A stretch of 64,000 bases of DNA from Streptomyces kronopolitis (GCF_014646275.1 NZ_BMND01000006.1:210901-274900), one strand, 5' to 3'. Positions 36,672 to 46,336 are shown, numbered from the stretch's first letter. Numbers and translations are program-made. The notes: generated by a model from the sequence alone, not told the origin.

Positions 36672-37796
36672 GTGTCCACAGTGCGGGACGGCGTTCTCAC
36701 CCGTGGTGCACGCGGCGCCGGCGCCCTGGTCTGCCTGCTGCTCGCGCTGCTCGCCGCGGGATGGATCATCCGGGACCTGGCCGTCGCCGAGCACCCCGCG
36801 GATGTGGGATGGGCCTGGCTGGGCGAGACCCGCAGGCCAAGGGAGTTCACCGCCTGGGCCACCTCGGCGCTCGACCCGCTGCTGCTGCTCGGCGCGCTCG
36901 CCGCCGCGGTGGCCCAGGTGCGCCGGGCCGTCCCCTCGTCCGTGGCCGCGGGGGCGCTGCTCTCCCTGGCGGCCGCCGTCGCGCTGCTGCGGATCCCACT
37001 GGTGTGGGTGCTGGGCGCGGACTGGCTCCAAGGGCTGGACAGCCGGCTCACCCTGTGGGCACGGCTGACCGTCTGGGCCCAACTCGCCCTGGCCGCCGTG
37101 CTGATCATGATCGTGGCGGCCGGACGGCGGCGGACGGGTTGCCGGGCCGGGCGGCACACGGCGGACGGCGCGCACGGAATGGTCGGGGCGGCGGGCGTGT
37201 ACGGCGTGGTCCGTGCGGTGCCCACCGGCATCGACCCCGGGCGGCCCGGCAGCCCGTACCGGGGGCCGGCCGCCACCGCCGGCGTCCTGCTGGGTGCCGC
37301 CGGCCTCCTCCTCGCCGGCTGGGAGGTCCACTGGTGCCGGCAGCTCGGCTGGTCCCTCTACCGCAAGGGACTGCTGGGGGACGCCTCCGTCTTCCGCGCC
37401 CTGCTCCAGCCCCCGGTGCACTGGCAGGGGGCGGCGTTCGCCGTGCTGGCCCTGGGGGCCGCGGGCGCCGTGCTGCGGCGCGCCCCCTGGAGCCGGCCCG
37501 CCGCGCTGACGGCCGCGGCGCTGCTGCTGGCCTACGGCGCCGTGGCGCTCGCCCATGCCGTCCGCACCGGGGAGTTCGGCCGCCTGGCCGCGCTGTCCGC
37601 CCACGCCCGGCTGGGGGTGGGCACCGCCGCGTTCGTGTCGGCCGCGGCGTTCACCGCGCTGTGCGCCGCGGCCCGGTCCGGTCTGCCGGACACCGCCCGG
37701 GACGCCGAGGCCGTACGGGCCTACGGCTCCGCCCCGGGCGAGCTGCGGCCGCCGCACGCCCCGCCCCCGCCGTCGACGCTGCCGCCCGGCTGGTGA
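36672..37796 (+). CDS. Conserved integral membrane protein
   Basis: A 374-aa protein with about seven to nine hydrophobic helices and a Pro-rich cytosolic end. Examples are GALVCLLLALLAAGWIIRDL, LDPLLLLGALAAAVAQV, LALAAVLIMIVAAG, TAGVLLGAAGLLLAGWEVHW and AALTAAALLLAYGAVALAHA. I do not recognise a transporter or enzyme signature. The GTG at 36672 is preferred because AGGGGG lies about 7 nt upstream; a GTG six codons earlier has no ribosome site. It lies between the bldK-like operon and a convergent S9 peptidase gene. Confidence 0.75.
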   Translation: MSTVRDGVLTRGARGAGALVCLLLALLAAGWIIRDLAVAEHPADVGWAWLGETRRPREFTAWATSALDPLLLLGALAAAVAQVRRAVPSSVAAGALLSLAAAVALLRIPLVWVLGADWLQGLDSRLTLWARLTVWAQLALAAVLIMIVAAGRRRTGCRAGRHTADGAHGMVGAAGVYGVVRAVPTGIDPGRPGSPYRGPAATAGVLLGAAGLLLAGWEVHWCRQLGWSLYRKGLLGDASVFRALLQPPVHWQGAAFAVLALGAAGAVLRRAPWSRPAALTAAALLLAYGAVALAHAVRTGEFGRLAALSAHARLGVGTAAFVSAAAFTALCAAARSGLPDTARDAEAVRAYGSAPGELRPPHAPPPPSTLPPGW

Positions 37797-37804
37797 CACC
37801 GCCG

Positions 37805-37834
37805 CCCGGCCCCCGCCGCACGGCGGGAGCCGGG
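37805..37834. terminator. Bidirectional terminator
   Basis: CCCGGC plus CCCGCCG (37805-37818) pair with CGGCGGG plus GCCGGG (37821-37834) around a 2-nt loop, between convergent stops of the membrane-protein gene and the S9 peptidase gene. Confidence 0.6.
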
Positions 37835-37841
37835 AGCGGGC

Positions 37842-40055
37842 TCAGCCGGACATCCCCAACGACCGCTTGAGGAAGTCGACTTGGAGCAGCAGCAGGTTTT
37901 CGGCCACCTGCTCCTGCGAGGCCATGTGCGTCACCCCGGTCAGCGGCAGCATCTCGTGCGGCCGGCCCGCGGCCAGCAGCGCCGCGGACAGCCGCAGCGC
38001 GTGGGCCACGACCACGTTGTCGTCCGCCAGGCCGTGCACGATCAGCACCGGGCGGTGCGGCTCCACGGCGCCCGACAGCCCCTCGTCCGTGACCAGCGAA
38101 TTCGCCGCGTAGACCGCCGGTTCCTCGTCCGGGTGGCCCAGATACCGCTCCTGGTAGTGGGTGTCGTACAGCCGCAGGTCGGTCACCGGCGCGCCCACCA
38201 CCGCCGCGTGGAAGACATCGGGCCGGCGCAGCGCCGCCAGCCCCGCGAGATAGCCGCCGAAGGACCAGCCGCGGATCGCCACCCGCGCCAGATCGAGGGG
38301 AAAGGATTCGGCCAGCGCGTGCAGGGCGTGGACCTGGTCGGCCAGGGCGACGTCCGCGACATCGCGGAACATCGCCTTCTCCCACGCGGGGGAGCGGCCC
38401 GGGGTGCCCCGGCCGTCCGCGACGATCACCGCGAACCCCTGGTCGGCGAACCACTGCGAGGTCAGATACGCGTGGTGCGCGGCGACCACCCGCTGGCCGT
38501 GCGGACCGCCGTAGGGGTCCATCAGCACCGGAAGCGGTCCCTGCTCCTCCGTATAGCCGGTGGGCAGCAGCACCGCGCACGGGATCTCCCGCTCCCCGGC
38601 CCGGACCAGCCGGGGCCGGGCGGTCAGCACCGGCTCCTCGGCGCAGGAGCCGATCGCGGCGAGGCTCTTCTCCCCGCCGTCCGGATCCAGCCGCACCACC
38701 TCCACCCGGGTGCCGGGCCACTCCAGCGACGTCTGGGACAGCACGGTCAGCGCCCCGCCGCGCACCGCGGAGGACACCGTCGGATGCGGCCGCGCGCCCA
38801 CCCGCTCCCAGCCGCCCTGGTCGCCGCTGCCGCGGAACCAGGCGCGGTAGACCCCGATGTCGTGCATGTCGGCGCCGCTCGCGGAGAACAGGACGTCGTC
38901 CTCGCCGATGTCCAGGACGGCCCGGACGTGCAGCGGCGCCCCGGTCAGCGGGCGGGCGCCGACGAACAGCTTGCGCGCGCCGCCCTCGTCGGCGATCCGC
39001 ACCAGCCGGCCGTCCGGGGTCCAGGCCGGCACCCCGGGGAACGGCTCGACCCAGGCCTCGTCCTCGTCGTCGTGCACCGTCCGGGTCCCGCCGGTCGTGG
39101 TGTCGACGGTCAGATAGCGCTGGTCGCGCTGGTCGCGGGCCTGGACGAGCAGCAGCGGCGGCCCGGCGGCGGACCAGTGGACGCGCGCGAGATAGGGGTA
39201 GCGCCCGGTGTCCCAGACGACGTCGGTGCGCGTGCCGTCCAGCCCCAGGAGTGTCAGGGTGACCGCGGCGTTGTCGGTGCCCGCCGCCGGGTACGCGATC
39301 CGCGCGGGCTCCTGGTCCGGGTGGGCGGGGTCGGCGATCCACCAGCGCCGCACCGGCGCCTCGTCGACCCGCGCGGCCAGCACCGCGTCGCTGTCCGGCG
39401 ACCACCAGAAGCCGCGGTAGCGGCCCATCTCCTCGGCCGCGATGAACTCCGCGAGCCCCCAGGTCACCTCGGGCCCGTCGGGCTCCGCCAGCACCCGGTC
39501 CGGCGCCCCGGCGGCCGTCTCGTCGCGGGCGGAGCCGTCGGTGCCGCCGGTGTCGTCGGCGTCCGAGGTCGTGGCCCCGTCCACCGCTACCACCCGCAGC
39601 CGGCCGTCCGCGACGTAGGCCACCCAGCGGCCGTCCGGCGACGGGCGGGGGTCCACCACCGGCCCCTCGACCGGGAGTTCGCGGGTGGTGCCGGCCCGCA
39701 GCTCGGAGACGAACAGCCGGCCGGACAGGGTGAACGCGGCCAACTCGACGGCGGCGTCCGTGGCGTAGCCGACGATGCCCGCCGAACTCTCCCGGCTGCG
39801 CTCGCGGCGGGCCCGCTCCTGCGGCGGCAGCCGCTCCTCGCCGCCGGCCAGCAGGGCGTCGGGGTCGGCGGCGGTGAACTCCCGTCCCTGCTCCAGGTCG
39901 AGCACCCACAGCCGCTGCCGGCGGTCGGTGCCGGAGGGGGAGCGCAGGAAGACGACGCGTGCACCGTCGGGGGAGAGTGCGAAGCCGCGCGGGGCGCCCA
40001 GAGTGAAGCGCTGCGTACGGGCGTATTGCCGCGGGAACGAAGGCTGTCCGGTCAT
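37842..40055 (-). CDS. S9 family prolyl oligopeptidase / dipeptidyl peptidase
   Basis: A 737-aa serine peptidase of the DPP-IV/acylaminoacyl group. The N-terminal 450 residues form a beta-propeller with many WD-like DG.W and DLE repeats (SPDGARVVFLRS; DPRPSPDGRWVAYVAD). The alpha/beta hydrolase catalytic domain follows: IRGWSFGGYLAG has the nucleophile Ser, VHGLADDNVVV the Asp, GVTHMA the His. There is no signal peptide, so it degrades short peptides in the cytosol. Position next to two peptide importers suggests it processes imported peptides (inference). No ribosome site precedes the ATG, but TAGGCT ends 7 nt upstream, so the mRNA may be leaderless. Confidence 0.92.
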   Translation of the reverse strand: MTGQPSFPRQYARTQRFTLGAPRGFALSPDGARVVFLRSPSGTDRRQRLWVLDLEQGREFTAADPDALLAGGEERLPPQERARRERSRESSAGIVGYATDAAVELAAFTLSGRLFVSELRAGTTRELPVEGPVVDPRPSPDGRWVAYVADGRLRVVAVDGATTSDADDTGGTDGSARDETAAGAPDRVLAEPDGPEVTWGLAEFIAAEEMGRYRGFWWSPDSDAVLAARVDEAPVRRWWIADPAHPDQEPARIAYPAAGTDNAAVTLTLLGLDGTRTDVVWDTGRYPYLARVHWSAAGPPLLLVQARDQRDQRYLTVDTTTGGTRTVHDDEDEAWVEPFPGVPAWTPDGRLVRIADEGGARKLFVGARPLTGAPLHVRAVLDIGEDDVLFSASGADMHDIGVYRAWFRGSGDQGGWERVGARPHPTVSSAVRGGALTVLSQTSLEWPGTRVEVVRLDPDGGEKSLAAIGSCAEEPVLTARPRLVRAGEREIPCAVLLPTGYTEEQGPLPVLMDPYGGPHGQRVVAAHHAYLTSQWFADQGFAVIVADGRGTPGRSPAWEKAMFRDVADVALADQVHALHALAESFPLDLARVAIRGWSFGGYLAGLAALRRPDVFHAAVVGAPVTDLRLYDTHYQERYLGHPDEEPAVYAANSLVTDEGLSGAVEPHRPVLIVHGLADDNVVVAHALRLSAALLAAGRPHEMLPLTGVTHMASQEQVAENLLLLQVDFLKRSLGMSG

Positions 40056-40062
40056 GGTGCCG

Positions 40063-40068
40063 AGCCTA
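40063..40068 (-). promoter_or_regulatory. -10 box of probable leaderless promoter (S9 peptidase)
   Basis: On the minus strand TAGGCT is followed by 7 nt and the ATG, with no Shine-Dalgarno sequence. Confidence 0.5.
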
Positions 40069-40279
40069 CGGGCTCACCGCGGTCGCGCTCGTGAAGATCA
40101 TGTGCGCCCCCGCTCTGCTTCCGTGCTCCGATTTATGCGCTAGCGCGGAAAGTTATGATCCCTTGCGCGTAGTGGGTTCGGGGTAAAGAGCCCTTGGCAT
40201 ACCCCGGTGCGCGGACCGTGCGGACGGTCCGGGCGCCAGTAACCCGGTCCGGATCACGACTACTTGGAGGTGAGCCGCC

Positions 40280-40474
40280 GTGGCACTCTCGATTTCGGCG
40301 GTGGTGCTGCTGGCGATCATCGTCTTCTTGCTCGTCAAGAAGTCCGGACTGAAGGCCGCGCATGCGTTCGTCTGCATGCTGCTGGGCTTCTATCTCGCCG
40401 GCTCGTCCATCGCCCCGACGATCAAGCAGCTGACGACGAACGTCGCCGGCATGCTCGGCAACATCAAGTTCTGA
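40280..40474 (+). CDS. Small conserved membrane protein
   Basis: A 64-aa protein with two hydrophobic stretches (ISAVVLLAIIVFLLV and AFVCMLLGFYLAGSSIAP) separated by a short basic loop. The GTG has GGAGG 8-9 nt upstream. Its single-cistron location and lack of motifs leave the function unknown. Similar small proteins recur in Streptomyces genomes, as far as I recall. Confidence 0.75.
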   Translation: MALSISAVVLLAIIVFLLVKKSGLKAAHAFVCMLLGFYLAGSSIAPTIKQLTTNVAGMLGNIKF

Positions 40475-40572
40475 CCCCCTCGGGACCCGGCCCGACCGTC
40501 CCGTGCGCGCCCCCGGCGGGGCCGCACGGGCGGCGGCCGGGCTCGCCTGCGTACGGCGGAGCGGGCGGCTCG

Positions 40573-40578
40573 TAGGCT
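40573..40578 (+). promoter_or_regulatory. -10 box of probable leaderless promoter (mshB)
   Basis: TAGGCT with a 6-nt spacer to the mshB ATG and no ribosome site in the leader. Confidence 0.5.
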
Positions 40579-40584
40579 GTCGGC

Positions 40585-41574
40585 ATGACCGACCGGCCCG
40601 CCTCCCCCACGCCACCGTCCGCCACGGGCGCCGCCCCGCACCCCGTCCCGTCGCGCCGGCTGCTGCTGGTGCACGCGCACCCCGACGACGAGTCGATCAA
40701 CAACGGCGCCACCATGGCCCGGTACGCGGCCGAGGGCGCCCGGGTCACGCTGGTGACCTGCACCCGCGGCGAGGAGGGCGAGGTCATCCCGCCCGGGCTC
40801 GCCCACCTCGCGCCGGACCGCGACGACACCCTGGGGCCGTACCGCGTCGGCGAGCTGGCCGCCGCGATGGAGGCCCTGGGCGTCACCGACCACCGCTTCC
40901 TCGGCGGGCCGGGCCGCTACCGCGACTCCGGGATGATGGGCGCCCCGCAGAACGAGCGGCCCGACTGCTTCTGGCAGGCCCCGCTGGACGAGGCGGCCGG
41001 CGAGCTGGTCGCCGTGATCCGGGAGGTCCGGCCGCAGGTGCTGGTCACCTACGACCCGAACGGCGGATACGGCCACCCCGACCACATCCAGGCGCACCGG
41101 GTGGCGATGCGCGGCGCGGAGCTGGCCGCGGACGCCGGGTTCCGGCCCGAGCTGGGCGGCGCGCACGCGATCGGGAAGATTTACTGGAACTGCAACCCCC
41201 GTTCCGTGGTGGAGGAGGGATTCGAGCGGCTGCGCGCGGCCGGTCACCCCTTCCCCGGCATCGCCTCCGTCGACGACGTGCCCGGCGTGGTGCCGGACGC
41301 CGAGGTCACGGCGTCCGTCACCGGCGGCCGCGCGGCCGCTGCGGCCAAGACCGCGGCGATGCGCGCGCACCACACCCAGATCGCGGTCGACGGACCGTTC
41401 TTCGCGCTCTCCAACGACCTGGGCCAGCCGCTGTTCGCCACCGAGCACTACCGGCTGGTGCACGGCGCGGCGGGCGCGGCGGACGGCGCGCGCGAGGACG
41501 ATCTCTTCGCCGGCACCGACGGAGCGGCGGACACCCGGCAGCACGGCACCCGGATCGAGGAGGCGGCGGAATGA
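40585..41574 (+). CDS. mshB: N-acetyl-glucosaminyl-inositol deacetylase MshB (mycothiol synthesis)
   Basis: A 329-aa zinc hydrolase that removes the acetyl group from GlcNAc-Ins, the second step unique to mycothiol biosynthesis in actinobacteria. [20 protein letters not shown] carries the first metal ligands (His32, Asp35). [15 protein letters not shown] and [17 protein letters not shown] are MshB-specific. [17 protein letters not shown] provides the third zinc His and catalytic region. Length and motif set match MshB, as opposed to the general PIG-L protein at 6089. The stop overlaps the start of the next gene (ATGA). Confidence 0.95.
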   Translation: MTDRPASPTPPSATGAAPHPVPSRRLLLVHAHPDDESINNGATMARYAAEGARVTLVTCTRGEEGEVIPPGLAHLAPDRDDTLGPYRVGELAAAMEALGVTDHRFLGGPGRYRDSGMMGAPQNERPDCFWQAPLDEAAGELVAVIREVRPQVLVTYDPNGGYGHPDHIQAHRVAMRGAELAADAGFRPELGGAHAIGKIYWNCNPRSVVEEGFERLRAAGHPFPGIASVDDVPGVVPDAEVTASVTGGRAAAAAKTAAMRAHHTQIAVDGPFFALSNDLGQPLFATEHYRLVHGAAGAADGAREDDLFAGTDGAADTRQHGTRIEEAAE

Positions 41575-42089
41575 GCGGCGCGAACGGCGGCGGTTCCGCC
41601 GGCAAGGGCAAGGGCACGGGCAACGGCGCGGCGGGCGCCGGCAAGGGAGCGCGCTCCCGGGCGGGCTCGGGCGCGTCCGCGGTGGCGGCGCCGGTGCCGG
41701 ACGCCGGCGTCCCCCCGCTGACCGGCGGGCGGGCGGGCACCTATGCGCTGCTGCTGGTCGCCGGCGTCCTGGTCGCGGTCGCCGGCACGCTGGTGCAAGC
41801 GGCCTGGTTCCCCGGCGGGTTGCTGCTGGCGCTCGGCGGGGTCGCCGCCCTGTTCTACGGGGGCGGCCGGGCGACCGGCACCCCGGCGGGCGTGCTGGTG
41901 CCCGGCGCGGCCTGGCTGGTGACGGTGTTCCTGCTGCTCAGCGATGTCCGGCCGGAAGGCGACTTCCTCTTCGGCGCCGGGCTCGGTTCGTACGTGTTCC
42001 TGCTGGGCGGGATCCTGGTCGCTGTGATCTGTGCCACCGCCGCCCAGATGCGGGTGGCGGGCGTCCGGCACGGCCGAGTTGGCGGATGA
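41571..42089 (+). CDS. Membrane protein coupled to mshB (DUF6113-like)
   Basis: A 172-aa protein with a Gly/Ser/Ala/Lys-rich cytosolic N-terminus (to about residue 50) and four hydrophobic helices: [55 protein letters not shown] and [18 protein letters not shown]. It is translationally coupled to mshB. The pairing suggests a mycothiol- or redox-related membrane role, but no functional motif is seen. Confidence 0.8.
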   Translation: MSGANGGGSAGKGKGTGNGAAGAGKGARSRAGSGASAVAAPVPDAGVPPLTGGRAGTYALLLVAGVLVAVAGTLVQAAWFPGGLLLALGGVAALFYGGGRATGTPAGVLVPGAAWLVTVFLLLSDVRPEGDFLFGAGLGSYVFLLGGILVAVICATAAQMRVAGVRHGRVGG

Positions 42090-42231
42090 CGTGGTGGATA
42101 CCGGGACGGATCCGACGCGGGCCGGGGTGAACGGGCCGGGTACCGGGGGTTCGCCCGTGGCGGCGGTGTCCGTACGCTCCCCGGGTGGCCGCTCGCGGCG
42201 GACAGTATGGTGGTGCGCGCCGTCGCGCCGC

Positions 42232-42264
42232 CCTGGGGGCACCTCCCGGCCTGTGGCCGGGGAT
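42232..42264. repeat. Degenerate copy of a common Streptomyces dispersed palindrome
   Basis: CCTGGGGGCACCTCCCGGCC followed by TGTGGCCGGGG contains a 7-bp hairpin (CCCGGCC 42245-42251, GGCCGGG 42255-42261). From memory this resembles the short TGGGGGCACCTCCC repeats scattered in Streptomyces intergenic DNA. It lies in the leader of the next gene. Confidence 0.5.
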
Positions 42265-42304
42265 CATCTCTGACGAGCGGCGGAGCCAACCGGGAGAACC
42301 TGCT

Positions 42305-44452
42305 TTGAGTCGTGAATCTGACAGTTCGTCCTCCGGCCCCCAGGGCCGCGGCGGAGCCGCGTACCCGTCCGGGACGCCGCCGTACGGCTCGCCCAGGGGA
42401 GACGCCGACGAGGCGCCGGCGCCCGGTGCCCCTGCGCAGCCGGAGGAACCCAAGACCGAGACCACGCTGACGACGCGGATCAAGATCAACATTCCGGGGT
42501 CACGCCCCATCCCGCCGGTCGTCGTGCGCAAGCCCGTCGGTGAGGAGTCCGGCATGAACGGATCGGCTGGATCCGGCGGTTCCGCCGGCTCCCGGGGAAC
42601 GCCCCGCCCCGCGCGCGGCGCCGAGCGGAGCGCGGAGCGGACGGCGAACACCCCGCGTCCCGAGGCTCCGGCGGAGGAGGCCCCCGCGGCCGGCCGGCCC
42701 GAGAAGACCAGCGACTGGTTCGCGCCGCGCAAGCCGCAGGCCGGCTCCGGCGGTCAGTCCTCGACGACCGGCTCCCACCCGGCGCCGCCCGCCCCGGGCG
42801 GGGCGACCCCGCCGCGCGGCACCCCGGGCGCCGCCCCCCAGCAGCGCCCCGACCTGCCGTACTTCTCCGACGGCGCGGCCCCGCAGGACGGCCCGGCGCC
42901 GGAGGGCGCCCCGCCGGGCGACGGCGGCCCCGGCACCGCCGCCGCCCCGTTCGAGGGCGGCTGGCCGGGCGGCGGCTCGCCGTTCGACGGTGCGTCCGGC
43001 GGCGGTTCGCCGTTCGACACCCCCGCGGCTCCCGCCCGCGACCACACCCCGTTCGACGCCCCGGGCGGTCCCAGCGGGCCGACGACCGGTCCGGCGCGCG
43101 GCAGTTCCGCGCTGAACCTGCCGCCCGGCTTCAGCGACCCGGGCACCGGCGGCACGCCCCGGATCGACGACACCGCCGAACTCACCCCGCAGCCGCCGGC
43201 ACCGCCCGCCGGTCCGGGCGGCGGCCTCGGCGCCGGCGGCATCTCCGGCGGACTGCCCGGCGGCCCCCAGGGCGGCGCGCCCGGCGGTCCCCAGGGCAGG
43301 CGCGGCGGGAGCGGCCCGCAGGGCGCCGCGTCCGGCGGCCACGACCGGGTCTCCGGTGACACGCTGGTCAGCGGCATCCCCAAGACCCCCGGCGCGGACG
43401 GCCCGTCGTCCCCGTCGCCGTTCCCGGCCGGTCCGGCCGGTGAGGGCGACAGCGCGGCCCCCAAGCCGCGGCCCAAGATCCCCGAGCCGATCAACCCGCC
43501 CAAGAAGGGCCGCAACAAGCTCGTTCTCCTGGGTGTCGCCGTCGTGGTCCTGGCCGGTGTCGCCTACGGCGCGGGCCTGCTGCTCGACCACGCCGACGTG
43601 CCCAACGGCACCACCGCGCTCGGTGTGGACATCGGCGGCGCCACCAAGGAAGACGCCGTGAAGAAGCTGGAGGCGGAGCTCAAGGGCCGCCGCAGCCAGC
43701 CCATCGAACTCACCGTCGACGGCAAGTCCGAGACCCTCCAGCCCGCCCGGGCCGGTCTGGACATCGACCCGCAGGCCACGGTCCGCAGGGCGGCCGGCCG
43801 GGACTACAACCCGGTCTCCGTCATCGGCTCGCTGTTCGGCGTGCACCGCACCGCCGAGCCGGCCGTGCTCGTCGACGACGAGAAGCTGCAGATCGCGCTG
43901 GAGAACGCCGCCGGACCCGGAGGAGCCGCCGCGGACGGCGGAATCACCTTCGAGAACGGCAAGGCGGTGCCGCACTACGGCAGGCCGCACAAGGCCATCG
44001 ATGTGAAGGCGTCCAAGAAGAAGGTCGCCGACGCCTACCGCAAGCGCGCCACGACCGGCACCGACGCACCGGTGGTCCTCGCCGCCACCACCCAGCGGCC
44101 GCAGGTCACCAAGGCGGCGGTGGACCGGGCGCTGAAGCAGTTCGCCGAGCCCGCGATGTCCGGCCTGGTGACGGTCCGTACGGACGCCGCGCACACGGTC
44201 TCCTTCAGCCCGCAGAAGTCGATCCCGAAGTTCCTGTCCTTCAAGATCGTCAACGGCGCCCTGGTCCCGTACTACGACCGCCCGGCGCTCAAGGCCCTCT
44301 ACGGCGACACCTTCAACGGCGTCGAGGTGACCAAGGGCGACGGCTCCAAGCACCCGGTGAGCGTCGAGGAGGTGGCGAGCGCGGTCGGCAGGGCGCTGCT
44401 CGGCACCACCCCGTCCGAGCGGATCCAGACCATCGCCACCGACGGCAGCTGA
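42305..44452 (+). CDS. Single-pass membrane protein with peptidoglycan-binding-like domains
   Basis: A 715-aa protein. Residues 1-400 are disordered and rich in Pro, Gly, Ser and Ala (for example GGSPFDGASGGGSPFD). NKLVLLGVAVVVLAGVAYGA is a transmembrane helix near residue 405. The external part contains two PF12229-like (PG_binding_4, VanW-associated) modules: GTTALGVDIGGATKEDAVKK through ARAGLDIDPQAT, then a second half. It probably links the cell wall to the cytosol, with the long tail inside. The start is TTG at 42305, with GGGAGAA about 7 nt upstream. The frame extends further but without a ribosome site. Confidence 0.82.
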   Translation: MSRESDSSSSGPQGRGGAAYPSGTPPYGSPRGDADEAPAPGAPAQPEEPKTETTLTTRIKINIPGSRPIPPVVVRKPVGEESGMNGSAGSGGSAGSRGTPRPARGAERSAERTANTPRPEAPAEEAPAAGRPEKTSDWFAPRKPQAGSGGQSSTTGSHPAPPAPGGATPPRGTPGAAPQQRPDLPYFSDGAAPQDGPAPEGAPPGDGGPGTAAAPFEGGWPGGGSPFDGASGGGSPFDTPAAPARDHTPFDAPGGPSGPTTGPARGSSALNLPPGFSDPGTGGTPRIDDTAELTPQPPAPPAGPGGGLGAGGISGGLPGGPQGGAPGGPQGRRGGSGPQGAASGGHDRVSGDTLVSGIPKTPGADGPSSPSPFPAGPAGEGDSAAPKPRPKIPEPINPPKKGRNKLVLLGVAVVVLAGVAYGAGLLLDHADVPNGTTALGVDIGGATKEDAVKKLEAELKGRRSQPIELTVDGKSETLQPARAGLDIDPQATVRRAAGRDYNPVSVIGSLFGVHRTAEPAVLVDDEKLQIALENAAGPGGAAADGGITFENGKAVPHYGRPHKAIDVKASKKKVADAYRKRATTGTDAPVVLAATTQRPQVTKAAVDRALKQFAEPAMSGLVTVRTDAAHTVSFSPQKSIPKFLSFKIVNGALVPYYDRPALKALYGDTFNGVEVTKGDGSKHPVSVEEVASAVGRALLGTTPSERIQTIATDGS

Positions 44453-44477
44453 CCGCGCGGCGACGGCCCGCGGGCAC

Positions 44478-44531
44478 GAGGCCCCCCAGGGCGCGCTCCC
44501 GGTTCACCGGGAACGTCCCCTAGGGGGCCTC
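44478..44531 (+). terminator. Terminator after the peptidoglycan-binding protein gene
   Basis: GAGGCCCCC (44478-44486) pairs with GGGGGCCTC (44523-44531). An inner hairpin TCCCGG/CCGGGA (44497-44512) completes a cruciform-like structure. Confidence 0.65.
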
Positions 44532-44608
44532 CCCCATGACAGATGTCACGGGGGAGTGCGGATACCCGGCACTGCCGCGCCCGGCGCGCGTCCCGGAAGC
44601 TGGGGGGT

Positions 44609-45592
44609 ATGACGACCACAGCGACCACCACAGCCGCCCCCGCGGAGGGGGCGAAGCGGGCACCCGTGGTCAGCTTCCGGCAGGTCACCAAGAGCTATGG
44701 CGCGGTGCGCGCGGTGGCCGACCTCGATCTGGAGCTGTACCCGGGCGAGACCGTCGCCCTCCTCGGCCCCAACGGCGCGGGCAAGTCCTCCACGCTCGAT
44801 CTGCTCCTGGGGCTGCGCACGCCCGACGCCGGCGGGGTGACCCTCTTCGGTACGACCCCGCAGCGCGCCATCGAGCAGGGCAGGGTCGGCGCGATGCTCC
44901 AGAGCGGCGGCCTGATGGAGGGCGTGAAGGTCAGGGAGCTGGTCAAGCTCGCCCGCGACCTGCACCCGCGCGGCTACCCGCTCGACGAGATCCTGGCCTC
45001 GGCCGGCATCACCGACATCGCCGACCGCATGGTCGACAAGCTCTCCGGCGGCCAGGAGCAGCGGGTCCGCTTCGCGCTGGCCACCGCCGGCGCGGGCGAC
45101 CTGATCGTGCTGGACGAGCCCACCACCGGCATGGACGTCTCCGCCCGGCAGGCCTTCTGGGGCGCCATGCGCGGCCAGGCCCGGCAGGGCCGCACCGTCC
45201 TCTTCGCGACCCACTACCTGGAGGAGGCCGACGAGGTCGCCGACCGGGTCATCGTGCTGCACCGCGGCCGGGTGCTGGCCGACGGCACCGCCGCCGAGAT
45301 CAAGGCCCGGGCCGGCGCCCGCCGGATCGCCTTCGACCTCGACGAGCCGGTCGACCGCGAGGCGCTCGGCGCCCTGCCGTCGCTGACGTCCCTGGAGATC
45401 TCGGGCCGCACGGTCCGCATCCAGTCCCGGGACGCCGACGCCACCGTGCACGCCCTCTACGGCCTCGGCTGCTACCCCCGCAACCTCGAAGTCTCCGGCC
45501 TCGGTCTGGAGCAGGCCTTCATCGCCCTCACCACGGCGTCCGACGCGAGCACCACCGGCTCCACCGAGCAGGAAGGCGGGGCGGGCCGATGA
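44609..45592 (+). CDS. ABC-2 type exporter ATP-binding protein
   Basis: A 327-aa ATPase of the drug/lipid exporter (DrrA-like) group. Walker A GPNGAGKSS, signature LSGGQEQR, Walker B LIVLDEPTTGMD and H-loop FATHYLEEADEV are intact. A C-terminal DUF4162-like tail follows (RIAFDLDEPVDREALGALPS). The ATG is preceded by GGGGGG. It forms an operon with a permease, a sensor kinase and a response regulator, the usual layout of an envelope-stress or antimicrobial-responsive exporter. Confidence 0.92.
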   Translation: MTTTATTTAAPAEGAKRAPVVSFRQVTKSYGAVRAVADLDLELYPGETVALLGPNGAGKSSTLDLLLGLRTPDAGGVTLFGTTPQRAIEQGRVGAMLQSGGLMEGVKVRELVKLARDLHPRGYPLDEILASAGITDIADRMVDKLSGGQEQRVRFALATAGAGDLIVLDEPTTGMDVSARQAFWGAMRGQARQGRTVLFATHYLEEADEVADRVIVLHRGRVLADGTAAEIKARAGARRIAFDLDEPVDREALGALPSLTSLEISGRTVRIQSRDADATVHALYGLGCYPRNLEVSGLGLEQAFIALTTASDASTTGSTEQEGGAGR

Positions 45593-46326
45593 CCACCCTG
45601 ATCAAGCTGGAGATCATCCGCGCGCTGCGCAACAAGAAGTTCATGTTCTTCTCGGTGATCTACCCGCCGGTGCTGTACCTGATCATCGCGGGCGGCGCGG
45701 ACAGCAGGCCGATCCCCGGTATGCAGCTGAACATGGGGCTCTACTTCATGGTGTCCATGGCAGCATTCGGTGCCATGACCGCCGTCCTGCTGGGCAACAG
45801 CGAGCGCATCGCCAAGGAGCGCGAGAACGGCTGGGTGCGCCAGCTGCGGCTGACGGCGCTGCCCGGCCGGGGCTACGTCGCCGCCAAGATGGCCGCCGCC
45901 GCGACCGTCAGCCTGCCGTCGATCCTGCTGGTCCTGCTGGTCGCCGCGGTGGTCAAGGGCGTACGGCTGGAGGCCTGGCAGTGGCTGGCCATCGCGGCCG
46001 GCACCTGGCTCGGCAGCTTCGTCTTCGCCGCCCTGGGCGTGGCCATCGGCTATCTGGCCACCGGCGACGCGGTGCGCCCGATCGCCATGCTCTGCTACTT
46101 CGGCCTGGCGTTCCTGGGCGGCCTGTGGATGCCGCTGACGTTCCTGCCGCAGTGGGCGCAGAATGTCGCCGAGTGGCTGCCGACGCACGCGTACGCGGCG
46201 CTGGGCACCGCCGTCGAGGGCGGCAGCGCCCCGCACCTGAAGGACATGGCCATCCTGGCGGGCTATCTGCTGGTCTTCGCCGGCGGCGCGGCCTGGCTGT
46301 ACCGCAAGGACACCCGGAAGGCATGA
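45589..46326 (+). CDS. ABC-2 type exporter permease
   Basis: A 245-aa membrane protein with six hydrophobic helices. IKLEIIRALRNKKFMFFSVI starts TM1, KERENGWVRQLRLTALP is the cytosolic coupling segment, and GLWMPLTFLPQWAQNVAEWL is the conserved ABC-2 loop before the last helix. The start overlaps the ATPase stop (ATGA). The transported compound is unknown. Confidence 0.9.
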   Translation: MTTLIKLEIIRALRNKKFMFFSVIYPPVLYLIIAGGADSRPIPGMQLNMGLYFMVSMAAFGAMTAVLLGNSERIAKERENGWVRQLRLTALPGRGYVAAKMAAAATVSLPSILLVLLVAAVVKGVRLEAWQWLAIAAGTWLGSFVFAALGVAIGYLATGDAVRPIAMLCYFGLAFLGGLWMPLTFLPQWAQNVAEWLPTHAYAALGTAVEGGSAPHLKDMAILAGYLLVFAGGAAWLYRKDTRKA

Positions 46327-46336
46327 GACCCGGACG

